Origin: Halichondria panicea
Lineage: Eukaryota > Porifera > Demospongiae > Suberitida > Halichondriidae
Direction of reading: 5' to 3'
Length of the DNA: 64,000 nucleotides
Assembly (NCBI RefSeq): GCF_963675165.1
Contig: NC_087377.1
Coordinates: 12,014,632 to 12,078,631, forward strand
The notes below the pieces were generated by a model. That model was not told the origin of the DNA. It ran no database searches and saw nothing but the letters and a program-made list of their open reading frames with translations. This document shows, piece after piece, positions 1 to 13,214 of the stretch (position 1 is its first letter; each line of letters begins with the position of its first letter). The position numbers were made by a program, and so were the translations under genes.

Positions 1-1050
1 ATGTCATAATTATGGCTTCTTATAGCCTTTAAATTCACCTTTGGTGACGACCTGGTTCGGTTCATAAAGCATTAACTTCTGCCATATTGATAGGACTGTA
101 CCACCATACTCTTTATGATATAATATGATCTTTCAGGTGACATGTTTAAAGGGGGGCACTCGTTAAAGGGTCAAAGTTCATTATTGTAAACCTTTAATTA
201 CTCAAAAATGGCGTCTTTAGTTACTATTGTCCGCCTTTTATAACTTAATTTCGTGATGGGATCAGAAGATATGGACATTGCAATATAAAGTGAACTGCAG
301 TTATTGACATGACTGTGGGTCATTCCATAGGAATTGCCTATAACTAAAGGGTGACCTTTCAGAATTCTCCGAAGCATCACGTATAGTAGAGCTAATAATT
401 AACACACATAAGAGTTTAAGAGAAACAACTTATGATCAGAGTGTTTCCAGAGTGTATTCTTGTAGCTTATGTAACAACTAGGGTTTCACAATATATGTTG
501 TGTGGCCAGATTATGGGATACGTTAAAATTTGGTTAAACATTTGGTTTGAAACAACTACTAAATGAAAGGTATACTGTATAGCAAATAATTTTTGTTGGT
601 GGACATTTTCATACAAACTACCCATTTGTATTCGTACAGGTCAAGATGGTGACGTTGAATGAAACATTTTTTAGTTTTAATTTTTGTAGCCACTGATACG
701 AAAATAACCACCATACTAATAAATAACCCACTATAAGGTAATTGGCAGAAATTATGCTCTATAGCATATAGGTAGTCGGGTCACCAACATTTTAGTGAAT
801 TTTGAAGGACTCGTAAATAAGAAGCCATAATTATGATACATGGGGCTAAATTGGGTGTGGTATGTATGTTTAGTTGGGGGTGCTCATTTTTTTGTGTTGA
901 CTAAATTGAGGAATGTCCCATGAACGAAGTAAGTACTTTAAGTGACACAAATTCACACAATGTACATGGTTGGAAAGTTGGACTTGAGCCTATGTCATGC
1001 CATACAGTGCTATCATTATACATAGACAGAAGCTAGACATTACATACGCA
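1..1050. repeat. Dispersed-repeat block without a gene
   Basis: No credible coding exon is seen. Long stretches (for example the part around 458-520 and 840-1010) recur in the same orientation at about 13620-14310 and inverted at about 60640-61380. Inside it, 572-740 is a MITE-like unit starting CTGTATAGCAAATAATTTTT and ending in a complementary CTATAAGGTA; better copies lie at 13735-13904, 60754-60918 and 61107-61273. Confidence 0.6.
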
Positions 1051-1053
1051 AAG

Positions 1054-1550
1054 ACTCACGTTGGATTATGTTGTTCTATTCTCCCTAGCAGCTCAGAGTG
1101 AAGTGAGACAGACCACTCCAGCAGACTACACCAGGGCATTATCACTGCTCTGTGAGGGGGTAAATGTAGTATCTCTACATTATCAATAATAGGAAACAAG
1201 GACACATTTAATTTATACCACATACATGTACAAAATACCCTTATCACACACATCTTTGTACATGATCAGTACACCTAATCTACACAACATACCTTTATCC
1301 CATACCCCACTACACCCTCAATCACATAGCATACCCACACACATCTCATACCCTCACACACAATTCTTCTCCCACAGCTCTCCCGGCTTGTGATAGTGTG
1401 AGTCCATATATCCTCCCCTCCTCATTTTGGGGGCCAGTAAACCACACGAGTACATCTGCTGATCTGTGCGGGCCATGTCGTCATAGATACGAGGCACCAC
1501 CCCAATACAGCCAGTCCAAGATCAATACCAGAGGAACTGAGGAAGGGGGA
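1054..1550 (-). pseudogene. HEAT-repeat-like gene fragment, two exon relics
   Basis: Two minus-strand pieces match exons repeated many times in the window. Near 1058-1150 is the last recognised exon (ending GRIEQHNPT, with a GTGAGT donor). It lacks roughly 20 bases that the 14.3 kb copy has. At 1390-1550 is the exon with the CGSLAPKM-like block, here with changed residues and a broken frame. The two relics lie in the same order as in the other copies. The family is not named with certainty; HEAT-like is judged from better-preserved copies at 15.7 and 59.8 kb. Confidence 0.5.
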
Positions 1551-1559
1551 GGAAGAACT

Positions 1560-2480
1560 GTAGTAAAATAATATGCTTCTTATACCGTACAGTGGGAAAT
1601 TTTTGTGAGGTGCGTTTTGAGGGAACGGACAGAATACGGGAAAATTAAACCTGGGATAAACTCCCAGCACTGGTATTCACATGCAAAGCTATGTGAGTGT
1701 GGTTTACTGGAATTGAAATGCGATTATTAGAACTCACGAACATTTATGCTGAGGGCTCTGGAGCTAAATAGCGAACATTTCCCGTTATTATTATACGGTA
1801 GCTTAAAACACGATCAGCATTAACATTAAAGCACATCCGCACACAATCTTTCAGACAGCTGTTCAGGTAGTAACACAGTGGAAAGTAAAGCTTAATGCAC
1901 AACAATATTGATTGCCAAGCAGCAGCTTACAAAGTTAAAGAAAGAGATAGAGAACTTTATATACAAGAATGTAGTGGTCACCCACACTACATTCTTTGTT
2001 CACTTTGTTCATTCAGATCACTTTAATTAATTAAGTTGCAACTTATAGTGATCTGTACTTACAGAACACAAAGGATTCGGAAGGTGATACACCCCATACT
2101 AGCTAAATTGTAACAGTAAAAAATTGCTTAATGGGGCTTTCATACTTGTAGTGTTGTTTTCACATGGTCAGAAGCAGAGATATGAGGCCAGCTGTGCGTT
2201 GACCTCGATAAAAAGCCGCTCATGGTATCGAGGCTAACACAAGAGCACTGACTTGTACTTGTATCTCTGAGCAAAATTGGCGATTGTAATTTTAACCTTA
2301 TGTGCGTAATCACGTATCAATCCCTTGTATATAATTATGGTGGACAAAACATTGATGCAAAAGCCCCTGTATTGGGTTCTAAAAGCGGTATAGCCCCTTA
2401 CTAGTGCCCCTATATACTGCCCGTAGGCCAGGGGTGGGGCTTGACATTGATAGGTGCATAACATCGATGCTTGTAACAAA
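1560..2480. other. Gene-free stretch, intron-like repeat
   Basis: No supported gene. The part around 1840-2220 recurs at 15230-15620 and 55270-55810, next to the same HEAT-like exon relics. It is therefore probably former intron of that gene carried along by duplication. Confidence 0.45.
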
Positions 2481-2488
2481 GCAGGAAC

Positions 2489-2574
2489 AGCAAATGACCT
2501 CTTAATAACTAAACAATGAATAACGTTAAAATTCGGATAATTATTATTCATTGTTTAGTTAAGAGGTCATTTGC
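2489..2574. repeat. Fold-back inverted repeat just upstream of receptor A
   Basis: The left arm 2489-2523 (starting AGCAAATGACCTCTTAA) is the reverse complement of the right arm 2543-2574 apart from a three-base insertion. The loop is about 19 bases. It lies about 150 bases upstream of the start codon of receptor A and would form a strong hairpin. Confidence 0.8.
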
Positions 2575-2721
2575 TATACTGCATTGTTAACATTGGTGCA
2601 TGTGATACACTGACCGTTTCCATGCAATCCCTTTCCTTTTATATACTATTATTCTATAGTAGGCAGAGGTTGGTTTAATTCTAGTCTACTAATTATTATA
2701 ACTGGTAACACATAATTCGAG

Positions 2722-5565
2722 ATGACATTAGAGAAATTAAAGCTCATTGGAGTTTTTCTGATTTGCTTTCTGGCTGGCTTCAGCACTGGTAAGACTAACT
2801 ATTCGATTATAGATTACCTTACATTGCATGTTTCGTAAAGCACAATATTCAGTGAGTGTGGAGAGACCATGTCCAATGGATACAGTCACTTTCACCTGCA
2901 CTGCTCCTGGAGATTCCTTGAGATGGTCACCATCAGATGCAACTCCCATCACTATCCTCTCTTCTCCCTCTGGTCTCAATGTACCCCGTGTTGTGTCAGG
3001 TTACACTGTGACACTGATTGCATTTGATAACGATACATTAACATCTACTCTGTCAAGAACAGCGGAAAATGGGGTCACTGTGTCCTGTTTGAGTACTGTG
3101 TCTACCCTAACCACTATAGGATCTTCAACAATCCGATTGGTTGGTGAGTTGCAGTTAGTGTTTCGTCTATTGTCTGTATACACTAAGTTACATAGATTCA
3201 CCAGGACCACCTTCCACCATCAGACACTCCACTCTGAGCAGCTCAGCCAATGAAGTCAGTGTACCTGTACAGTGGGACCCTCCTACTGAGACTGGTGGTA
3301 GAGATGACCTCACCTACACCGTGACCATCTCACCTCCGGCCCAGCTCTCTGCTACTGTCCTCACATCCACCTCTGTCACTGTGACTGCTCAATACAATGT
3401 GGACTACACTGTCAGTGTTGTGGCTACCAACTGTGCTGGGAACAGTACAACTGCTGAGTACAGCTTTAGGATCGGTGAGTACGTAATCGCTTGTAATTAT
3501 GCTGTGCACAACTTCCCTCTCATGCAGGTGGCTGTCCTGTATTGACCAACCTCATGAATGGAGCCTTTGGACAAGTCTTCAGCAGATTATTAGGATCCAC
3601 AGTAACCATCCAGTGTGACGCTGGATATATATCTGCTATTGCTATGGTGACATGTGATGATGCACTGATGTGGAGTCCAGACCCCGAGGCTATTGAGTGT
3701 ACATCACTACCCACACTCCCTCCCACAACTCGTGAGTTAAGTTCTTGGTTTTTACAAAACTTATTATGTTTTCACCTCATAGCTCCAATGAACTGCACAG
3801 TTCCACTATCCTCACCACAGAATGGCACCATCAGTAATCATTCAGTACCAGCTATTCCCGGTACACAAGTGACCTTTCGGTGTGACGACGGACTGTTCCC
3901 TGAGGGCATGATTAATGTCACCTGTCTAGCTACAGGAGAGTGGGACAAAAACCCAGTGAAGCTCATCTGCAGAATTGAACCTAGTAAATAACTTTGTAAG
4001 TAATGGGCATTCATCATCCCCTGTACCTAGTTTCGTGTGTCCTGCCTGCCCCTCGACTCAATGGAGCATTACTCAACACCACGTCTCAGAACACTGACTT
4101 AACTGAGGGTTCAGTTATTACCTTCCAATGTGATCCTGGGTTTTCACCGGTGGGTGCAGTGACTGTCACTTGTAACAATTCTGGTCTCTGGGATCCTGAC
4201 CTGGCTCTATTGGAATGTTGTACGTATACACATGAGTATAGCAATAATATTATGGTACAACTATATATATATCGTAAATGCGCCAAATTTTCGAAGCATG
4301 CACTTACCGGAAACACTCCCAGGCCACGCCTTCAATCTTTGTATGTTATAGCAGATAATTTAGCGAAAATGAATCCCCTTGAAAATTTGGGGCTATACTG
4401 TATAGCTCAAGGTTCCAATTATATATACTGTAGACTCTCGCTATTCCGACTCTCTGAAGTACGACCACCTCGATATATATACCCCTGCCATTTGGTTTGG
4501 CACGGATTGCACAAAACTCACCCTAAAATGCGGTCACTCGCTATATTTCGTATATATACTCCCAACTAGGTTTTTAATGTATGCCCCAAACTAGGTTTTC
4601 AATGTACGTTTATACTACGGCCGGATATGGTGTGGTTTGGCTGGATTACACTTATATAGAGAGCATGCAGAATGATTTCAGACAGAACCGCAAAATTATC
4701 ATTATAGATTCGAGGTAAGGTCGTTTTAAGCCGCAGGTATTTCCCGAAATACAGCCACCTCGCTATTCCGGCCAAGCTGCACTGTGTCCCAAGGGTGACC
4801 GGATTAATGAGAGTCTACTGTACTAATTTACGTTTTTTTATATTTATGGCACTTAATTTATAAATTGATATGATAGAGAGGTTAATCTTTTGTTCGAAGG
4901 TTATATAGTTTGAGTAGGGATGGAAGCCGCTTCGTGGTATCGAGACTGCAAAAAAAACACTAACTTCTGAGCAAAATCGGCGAAAATAAAATTAATACAA
5001 AAATATAGTTATTATTTAACCAGCGGGGTTGCATTCCTCTAATTAATTAGAGGGGATGCCTGACTCTATAATTAACAGTCATCAGTCATGGTCTCTGGCT
5101 TATAATTTATGTTGTTTGTTCGTGTAGCTAGCAAGGGTATAGCATCATTATGTTTCTCGAAGTAGCGAGGATTAAACTTGACATAATTTGTATACCTCAT
5201 ACAACACAGTACTCTGATTGTGACAATTGCCTATAATACAGGCTTCATGCAGTTAGTATATGCTCTATTTGTTGTCCTATAATAATTATTGCCAATCCTT
5301 CACAGCTCTGACTGCTACCACCCTATCGACTGGTATAACTGTTGCCATCGGTGTTACTACTACTTTCGTTGTGTCTACTCTATTTCTCGCTGGACTCCTA
5401 GTGATGTACTCGTTCACGCGTAAGAAGGCAGTGTACTACACAAGAAAAACAGCATTATCTGTTGTAGAACCCACTAAACCAGTTGAACCTGTTTATGAGG
5501 AGGTGTTACCCAAAGAGGAGATTGAACTCCACACTAACCAAGCGTATGGACCATTAGGACTGTGA
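2722..5565 (+). CDS. Receptor A: Ig-FN3-CCP x3-TM protein with ITAM-like tail (type Ia)
   Basis: Spliced gene with exons 2722-2788, 2853-3143, 3196-3474, 3528-3731, 3783-3983, 4031-4219 and 5306-5565. All junctions are phase 1 with GT-AG borders, giving 496 residues. Residues 1-22 are a signal peptide (hydrophobic ICFLAGFS). Residues 23-119 are Ig-like, with cysteines in TFTCT and VTVSC and a core tryptophan. Residues 120-212 are FN3 (NCAGNSTTAEY near the end). Residues 213-280, 281-347 and 348-410 are three CCP/Sushi modules with the usual Cys-Cys-Cys-Trp-Cys pattern. The TM helix is about 421-447, followed by RKK. The tail has tyrosines 474 (YEEV) and 491 (YGPL). Expected at the plasma membrane as a ligand-binding receptor that could recruit SH2 kinases; this role is inferred. 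The frame is intact. The acceptor of exon 2 was chosen by comparison with B, where the alternative upstream AG is absent. The large last intron carries a terminal-inverted-repeat element. Confidence 0.85.
4426..4822. mobile_element. TIR element in last intron of receptor A (Tc1/pogo-like MITE)
   Basis: The ends are complementary: the left end reads CTGTAGACTCTCGCTATTCC and the right end, reversed, CAGTAGACTCTCATTAATCC. A TA dinucleotide flanks each end. No transposase is present. The same element sits at the equivalent place in receptor C (26742-27136), so it was inserted before that duplication. A truncated copy is at 58965-59290. Confidence 0.7.
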
Positions 5566-7060
5566 ATTTTGTGCTACTAACACTTCAAATAATAATTATA
5601 TCTAGCCAGTAAGTATTACAATGTACCTTGTCATTTTCAGCGTTTCATACAAAGACCGGGGGGGGGCGCCCTGGGATTTCCCACCCCCAGCCAAACCCTC
5701 TCCCGAAAATTAATGATGTCATAAATAAAAATGTATGACTTTTCTCCTTAAAAATGTCTACAATCTCATTAATAGAATGGTTTGCAGCACACAAAAAACT
5801 CAAATTACATCTCAGATACCATTCCTCAAAAAAATGTTCCGGGGAGGACCCCCAGACCCCCTCAATTAAACGTTTCCCCCTCCCAGCTAAAAATTCGGAT
5901 GAAACCCTGAACCTCGCTAATCCGTTAGTCTGAAACCACCTCGCAAATCAGGACAAATGGTAAACTGAAAACTAGGAGGGGCTGTCAGTAGAATATAGAC
6001 TACTGCGCATGCGCACTCTTGCTGAATCAGAAATAAATAAACTGCTCAATACAGTAGAACCTCGCTAATCCGGACCCCTTTAGTCCGAAACCTCGCAAAT
6101 CTGGACAAAAATGTTAACTGAAAAAGACCTGTCAGTAGAATATATCAGTAGACTACTGCGCATACACATTCTAATTTTCTTTGCTGAATGAGCAAACTAT
6201 AGGCCGTTGAGTTCTCGAGTCCATAGAGCACGAGTGTAAAACAGTGCATTAACTGATTTGTAGTTTGCAGCTACCAATAGCTATCACTTTAGTACAGAGC
6301 TAACTACTAAGTAGAATAGCAACCTTCTACGAACGTATTTTGCTATTCCTGATTCTGGAGAGACTGCAATGGCCTTCAATGTACTAGGTGGTAAGCAAAA
6401 CTAGCCTTTACTCGAGAATAAAGGCTTTGTTTGCAAGATAACATTGCTAGAATCACTTAGCTGTACTTGCATGAGCATTGCAACAGTTTAAGGCTTAAAT
6501 GAATTATTAACCACCAACCGTGCTCTAACTACCAAAAAAGCCAACTACAGAATAATAGAGCACGATCTGTGGTGTAGATCCTAGTCTATATGGCATTTAT
6601 TAGCAGTTTTTCCTTTGATCTATGTGCAAAAAACTATACAATGGTGCAGCAGTTTTATAATTTCATGTCTTTTGTCTGCCCTCGAAAAAATGAAATTTTG
6701 CACCTCATGAAAATTTCCCGCTGTACGGTATTGAGCCGAGCAAAAAAATTACAATCTTGACAGTACACCTCAAAATAATTATCAGTCACAGTCTATAGTC
6801 TCACTGTCTAACTGAGGGTATGCTGTCCTCATGCAAGATTGGCAAAGAACAGTGGGAAAAACCACCGAGCCCAAAGGGAATGACAGACACAAAGGATGAT
6901 TCATGCATGCAGGTGAATCTTACTAGACATGTACTCTACTGTGGTGCTTACGTAGATGTAGATGTACGTACATGTGTATGTATGCATGGCTTGCATGCAT
7001 GCAGTGGTCCCACTTATACTCATTACCACTAGATCTACCACATGCCAAATCTAATGTACT
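5566..7060. other. Downstream flank of receptor A, part of a segmental duplication
   Basis: No gene is supported. The stretch 5630-6830 aligns by eye with 27800-28930 downstream of receptor C: G-rich tract, AATGATGTCATAAATAAA, then the block around the words GAGCACGA and AGCAAACTATAGGCCGT. It also holds repeat ends beginning CAGTAGAACCTCGCTAATCC at about 6053. The site TA at 6305-6306 is the empty counterpart of a MITE insertion at 28147-28306. At 6805-6835 a scrap of the HEAT-like exon is visible on the minus strand. Confidence 0.6.
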
Positions 7061-7063
7061 GCA

Positions 7064-7140
7064 CACTCACCAGCCTCAACAGATATAGTCAGGATCCTAC
7101 TGAGATGGTTGCCAGCTCCCTCCGGCCCCAGGTTGGTCTT
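7064..7140 (-). pseudogene. HEAT-like gene exon relic (TWRELADHL block)
   Basis: The minus strand shows a degraded copy of an exon whose best copies read WRELADHLSKI and LAKELLRL, with a GTGAGT donor retained. Related copies are at 17575-17670, 19215-19290, 53340-53440, 57580-57665 and 60600-60645. It is too degraded to code. Confidence 0.4.
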
Positions 7141-7209
7141 CCATTGGTCAGTACAGTACTGTACTGTACAGTCACTTCAGTCAATCAAGCAGCAGCTAGC
7201 TGAGACAAA

Positions 7210-7545
7210 ACAGACGGTAAAGATCCACTACACAATAAACATCATTTGAGACAAGGTCTGATAAAGGGTCATGCAATCTATAACCATCATATGGACATAA
7301 TTATTAGATGATAAAGGGTCATGCAAACCTACAAAACCATCATTTGATGGAGATGATAAAGGGTCATGCAATTTCTTAATACTGGTTGGCTGGTATAGCG
7401 GGTATATATGGATTATGGGATGTGGTTGTCTCTCCTCTGTGGGGAGGTGGACCAGAAACTCTCTCGTAACCACGGAGGCTGATAATTGGAAAGGAACCGG
7501 ATCGAGAGGAGTTACAAATGAAAAATGTCTCATGCAGGGGAACCT
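7210..7545. repeat. Dispersed repeat (ACGGTAAAGATCCAC family)
   Basis: This block, with the word GATAAAGGGTCATGCAA three times in succession, recurs in full or part at 16870-16960, 17890-18070, 19370-19460, 53490-53650, 57430-57500, 58495-58690 and 60355-60400. It usually lies beside the TWRELADHL exon relic. It is probably intron of the HEAT-like gene rather than an independent mobile element. Confidence 0.5.
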
Positions 7546-7624
7546 GCGTGAGGCTAACTGTCCTCTAGTCTCAATTTCAAGTTAGTGTACTGATGTATTG
7601 CAGCTTGGAAATGAGGCTAGAGAA

Positions 7625-7757
7625 CTTCTAGATTTTAAGAAAGCTTTTGACACTGTTGTACATGATCCTAAAGCTATTGCAGTGGAACATGGGAATTACA
7701 GTCTCTTTGTGGTACTGGCTTTACTAAATATCGAACAGATATCACGTTTGTATCAAT
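7625..7757 (+). mobile_element. LINE reverse-transcriptase fragment
   Basis: The plus strand reads LLDFKKAFDTVVHD, the characteristic non-LTR reverse-transcriptase block around the first catalytic aspartate. It is followed by about 30 weakly matching residues and a stop. No flanking endonuclease or further RT motif is seen, so this is a dead fragment. Confidence 0.7.
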
Positions 7758-7759
7758 AA

Positions 7760-10620
7760 TTATTATTGATGGCACCAAGTCATAATAACTAATTGGTACA
7801 TACCTATATATCATACCAACTCTCAGGGAGATCTATAGGAGTTCTATCATCACAAGTGACAATAATAATCATGGAAAGATCACCTCGACAAAATTTGAGT
7901 ATGCATTGTATATAAAATGATAAAAAAATCACTTCCATCTGATGCACCAGTTTCACCTAAAGAGACGGTTGTACTTCATTTTTTTGTTGTTGTCTTGAAC
8001 CATGCCAATTGCATTACTTAATTTTTTGTGCAATTGCTGTAAAGTTCAAAATAATGATGGTACCGGTATGAGCACAGCTATTCATCTTGTGTATGTTCAC
8101 GAGTGAATATGTACTACATATACTTTAGACACTATTGAGCTGATTAGGTAAAGAGTGAAGCCTATCTTACGTCTATTATTAAGAGGTAACGTAAACCCAT
8201 TGTCTTGCTGAATTGATCGCACCTTCAGAATTAGGACATCGTTATGCAAAACTTAATGAAATGATCTTTACCAAGAGTCAACATTGATGCCTTTGGACAT
8301 AATTATTATGCTAAAATTATTCCCAGCATAATTTATCAGGGCCTAAACATAACACTTAACTACTAGTGACTCTTACCACAGGCAAATAGGTCAACATGCA
8401 GCCATGCATGAGCATACTGTGTTTAAGGGGTTAATGCACAAGACATTATTGCTCCATATAATCATAGTGGTAGTCAAAACAAAGCGTGTGTTTATTTCCC
8501 GTCCCTCCCTACATAGCTTTGTTATCACAGTCTCTCACTTTGCTAAATGACCCTTTTAATTGTTAGGCACCGTTGAGCCCTAGGTATTTGAAAGACTTTG
8601 TGGCTGGACATCTGGAGAGCTGCCCTAGAAATATGAAATTCATAGCATTACTTGGAAAGGAGGAAGACTAATGAATGTCCTTAGATGCAGTTACTCCCTT
8701 CATAGGCAAATGAATGCACTTAAAGTGTTTACAGCATTCAAAGAGGGTAAACCACCCAGCCATTAAAATTAATGTTATTATAGAAACTACAGCAGTTTTA
8801 AGCACCTTTGCAACACATGAACACGAGCATAAAACCACAATGTACTATTGTAGTAAATTGTGGTTACTCAAATGGGAGACCATCTGCAGTACTGTCCAGT
8901 CCAGTGGTGTACTAAAAGTAGGAACCAGGCCCCTAACACTGCATGCTTGCTTTTTACCCAAGCTCAATTGAATCAAAGATCAAGCTTTTAGTTGTACCAA
9001 ATACACCAATCAATACCAGAGCATGCAATTTTTTTAGGGGACTACCCTAAGACCCTCTTGCAGGCACTTTAATATGTGTGCACATGCGTATCAGCTCCCC
9101 TTCTAAACTTTTTCCATGCTCTCTAAGTGATAACTCTCTTCCTGCTGTCACTGCTGTCAATAATTATGTTCACATTTCAAATTGCTAGCTATTTTTTCTG
9201 TGTGATATGAGATATATAGACCAAGTACACACCTCAGCTCTGGTACATCATTCTCCATATCACATCTGTGGAGTAGGCCTTATTACTGCAACCCTGTATA
9301 GCTAGATCTATAGTCGTTGTGTTAGTACACTGGCCAATTTTTATTTGGTAAGAAACCACTCAAGGCTAGCCTGCATGTAGTCCATGTTTACATTGTGGGT
9401 TTACATTGTGGTTTACCCATTTGTGTGTGTGTGTTTATTTTCACTGAAATAAGTATACCCCAACTACCACAAACAGACAATAATCTTCCTATAATAACTA
9501 TCCCTTAGAATGACAACAACTATTGTATGAACATCAACATTTCCATGCAAATAGCTATAATGTACGCGTGAACATGTGCAATACATTATTATATATACAC
9601 CCATACACAGCTGCTGGCAACACATGCATAAACAACCATGCAGGAAAGTAAACGGACTTTACGTTCACTTTATAACCTAACATGGTCATACTAACTGCTT
9701 TCATAGCAGGAAAAACCAACATGCATTAGTGCATGCCTGCCCACCTATAGATACATGCTATGTACAGCACTTAATGTAGAGAACAATCGGTATATAGACA
9801 GCTGGCATTGCGTCAAGTGTGTTGATTGTCATGTGCTGAAAGCCTTGTCATGTATGTGTACATATAAGGAACAATCAGGGGTTATATATAGCATTCTATT
9901 ATTAAGTTTCTGTGTAGAATCACATTACGGGAAACATTAAAAGTACACCATAAAAGCAACCAAGCTTCCCACCAATGTTCAAAGTCTGAGTACAAAATTT
10001 CAATTCAGATACACAAATGATATTCATGATATTTATGATGTCAAGCTTTGCTATGGAAACACCAATCAGTGAGTAGACCGTAATCACAGGGGCTCCGGGT
10101 GAATTCCAGACACACCCAACAATAAGAGGAAGTGACATAAGCAGACAGGAAATGACAGGAAATCCTCAATCAAGTGTTTCTCTACTAGCTATTATCTGAT
10201 ATATAGGCCATATGCAAGGAATCACACAATCAATCCATGGAAACAAGCGAGAGCTAGATATCAATCCATAATTATACCAACACCATGACGTAATGAATTA
10301 GATCATGCTAACAGTACTATACATGCATGCAGTGGATACATATCTACTGTATTATAATAACAGAGGACGCTTCCTATACAGAGCTACAAATACAGGAGCA
10401 GATTATCGTAATTTGAGGTAGAACAGTTCATTAATGACTTATGGAACACACTGATCAGTGGAATCATAGATATATTATCCTCCATTATTCATGATTCGAC
10501 ACGCACATCCTGACTATAATGACGTATAGGCAAATCAGCGCTGAAGTATTTCTTATCAGTTTTATAATCTAGATGCGTTATTAATCCTTGAGACTAGCTA
10601 TAGGCTGATACTATTTTTTA
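7760..10620. other. Gene-free stretch
   Basis: Only short open frames without domain features or splice-consistent extensions are present. The word AAGTGTTTACAGC at about 8720 recurs near 12690. I see nothing else that can be supported. Confidence 0.5.
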
Positions 10621-10627
10621 GATCTCA

Positions 10628-12121
10628 ATGCCAATGGTAAGAGTGCTATATGATTATATAGTAATATTAATCCAACTGTCTGTATGGTTTATAGGGATCA
10701 GTGATTTGGTCAGTTCTCCTTCTAGGAGGATGTCTGATTGTAAATGTGTCTGATCAGACAACCATTAGGTCGTCTCTGGAATCAACAAACAGAATGTATG
10801 TTTGTCCAGGAGAGATTGTTACCTATGTCTGCATTGGAACTGGAGATCAAATTAGGCTATCAGCACCACCATACGTTACTGTGTCCCTTCCTTTGTCGTA
10901 TGCGCGTAGAGACACTCTCGGATTAGGAAGAATAGGAGATGGCCCTATTGTATCAAATCTAATATCAACTGATTCACTTTTGATGGTAGCAGACTTGATA
11001 GTGCAAAATTCTTCATTGCCAGAGTTTTCTGTTCGTTGCACTGTTCTTTCACCTTCTGATGAAGCTGTAGCTCAGCACAAACCTTCAGGTACTAGGTATA
11101 AATTATGATTGACTCAGTCAGTTTTTAAGTTACTCACCATCCTCTCGGAGATGATTGATAAGTGTGGTGCACCAAGCTATTAAATAATCACGCTATCATC
11201 ATTGATTTCTTTACCATAGGTCCTCCTTTAGATGTGAATTCTCCTATGATTGGATATTTTTCCCCACCAAACGAAGGTACGGCTGGTGTGCGAGTTAACT
11301 GGACACCTAATGATGAAAATTATGACCCTAGTCACTTCACGATCCAGGTGTTTGACAGTAACACTAACACTGCAATTAAATCCATCGCTATTTCTGCAGA
11401 AAGCAATAGTTTTGAAGCAATACTTGCTGTACCCTTTAGTGCTCCCATGGATGTCTACGCATGTGTAACAGTGACGTCCAAGTGTAACCAGACAACCGAT
11501 GGAGTTATGACGGACTACATTCGGATCAATAAAAGTTAGTGGCTATAAAGTAGGTAACTGTGAAAAACATTCAGGAGCATACTTATAATTATAAGAAGTG
11601 TTTAGCAAGTAGACCCTGGCCAATTATAGCTCAAAAATCCAATAAAGCCCCCAATTAGGTGTACGTATACATCCCTGGAAATCAACAAGCAGATAACTTT
11701 GGCATATACATTGAACTGAGCGTTAATTAGCAAACAATATCTGTAATTTCACTTTTTTTGATTGCTAATTTCATTATCAAATACTCTTCAATGGCGCTGC
11801 GATGGACTAATGGACGTATGTACAGATCTAATGTAATGTACAGATCTAATGTATGTGTACTCTATTTTTAGACTGTGGATCTCAGATAAGTCTGAGCCAC
11901 ATGTTTTGTTTTTTTGTCAGTTCTCTCAATTTATTGATTTTATATGAGAGTTCTCAAGACACTGAAATATAGGCCGTTGCTAGTCTAGCCTATCAGTCTA
12001 TCACAGGCACATTCTCAAGCGTTTCTAAAAAATATGTGATTCTATTCATGCAGGTATAAAGACAGGATACGTGTTCTGGGTACTCCTTCTAGCTGCAACA
12101 ATTGTCCTAACAATAATCTAG
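10628..12121 (+). CDS. Receptor J: minimal Ig-FN3 protein with C-terminal hydrophobic anchor and no tail
   Basis: Four exons are inferred: 10628-10636 (only ATG CCA ATG), 10695-11088, 11220-11534 and 12054-12121. All have GT-AG borders and keep frame, for 261 residues. The hydrophobic stretch SVLLLGGCLIVNV near the start is a signal peptide. Residues about 21-134 form an Ig-like domain with cysteines in MYVCPG, TYVCIG and SVRC. Residues 135-239 form an FN3 domain (VRVNWTP, YACVTVTSKC). The last 22 residues are YVFWVLLLAATIVLTII plus a short lead, and the stop follows at once. That fits a GPI-attachment signal or a tail-less TM anchor; no tyrosine tail is possible in this model. It shares phase-1 domain exons and domain order with the larger receptors but is distant in sequence, with no CCP module. 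The tiny first exon is the weakest part; translation could start elsewhere. Confidence 0.7.
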
Positions 12122-13210
12122 GTGTATATGCCTGTGAATCAAAATTTTCAGGTATGCTAGTAAGACTTAGTGTATCTATTCCAGCCAGTATTGTACTGTC
12201 ACGTAAATAATATTAGTGAGTTGAGTAGCTGATGCTTTTTATGCAGGAAATAATTTTCTGTGATGTCCAAGATTCTAATAATTACAGCAGTAGTTTAGGA
12301 CTGACTATAAGCAATTAAACTCTTATAATCGCTAAATTTATAATTACATGTTTATCTCTGTATTCTGTAATAAAGATCATTACCAAGCACGTTGTCGACA
12401 GAGTCGATCATATAGCATGCATTGCAATTCTATATAATCGTTGGACAGTGCATGCATGATAACCCTAACTATGGCAAAGATTTAGAGCGGGACATTCATG
12501 GAGCTGCATGGCCTGCTCCTGAACTCAAACCTATAACTTCATTACATACCATGCAGATTCTTCCAAAGAGATCCCATGCAACCATTGTTGGTTAGAAACA
12601 TGAAAATCCATACTATACTTAGAAGTATAATAGTGAAATGTCATTAAAATATTATATTATACTCCCCCTCTCACGGGCCAATAAATATGCTTAAAGTGTT
12701 TACAGCTTCACCCATTAGTTGCACTGTTATACTATTATTATTACTACAAACACACCCTAATAAAGGAAGGAAAACAACTATAGACATCACGTGTGCAGTG
12801 ATCGAATTTCATTTACTCTGACACTGTATACAAACTGCTTCCACACCAAGAAATGGTTAACCACGCAATTAAATCCACCTACGCACTAATTAACAGTGAA
12901 TATACCAGGCTCTAATACCCAAAGGCCTGGATCGGAGTCAAGCATAGGTCATCCTTTAGATGTAATAATTTACATCACACAACACATTCACAAGCTGTAC
13001 TCAATACTCAACCCTTGGACACTTGGATCCTTGTGTATCACTAGTGACCACCACATTTATACCACATGCACATCTGCAAAGTACCCTTATCACACACATC
13101 TTTGTACATGATCAGTATACACCTAATCTACACAACATCAACAAACCTATCCCATACCCACTGTACACCCTCAATCACATACATGTAGCATACTCACACC
13201 TTTACCCTTC
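12122..13210. other. Gene-free stretch
   Basis: No supported gene. The part 12940-13210 is the same C/A-rich sequence that precedes the HEAT-like CGSLAPKM exon at 1260-1390, 14770-15020, 52860-53110 and 54850-55070. It was therefore duplicated together with that exon. Confidence 0.5.
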
Positions 13211-13214
13211 ACTC

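Noticed and set aside
2828..2852. Earlier acceptor for the Ig exon of A (after CGTAAAG).
   Set aside because: It keeps frame, but receptor B lacks that AG while all copies share the later TTCAG acceptor.
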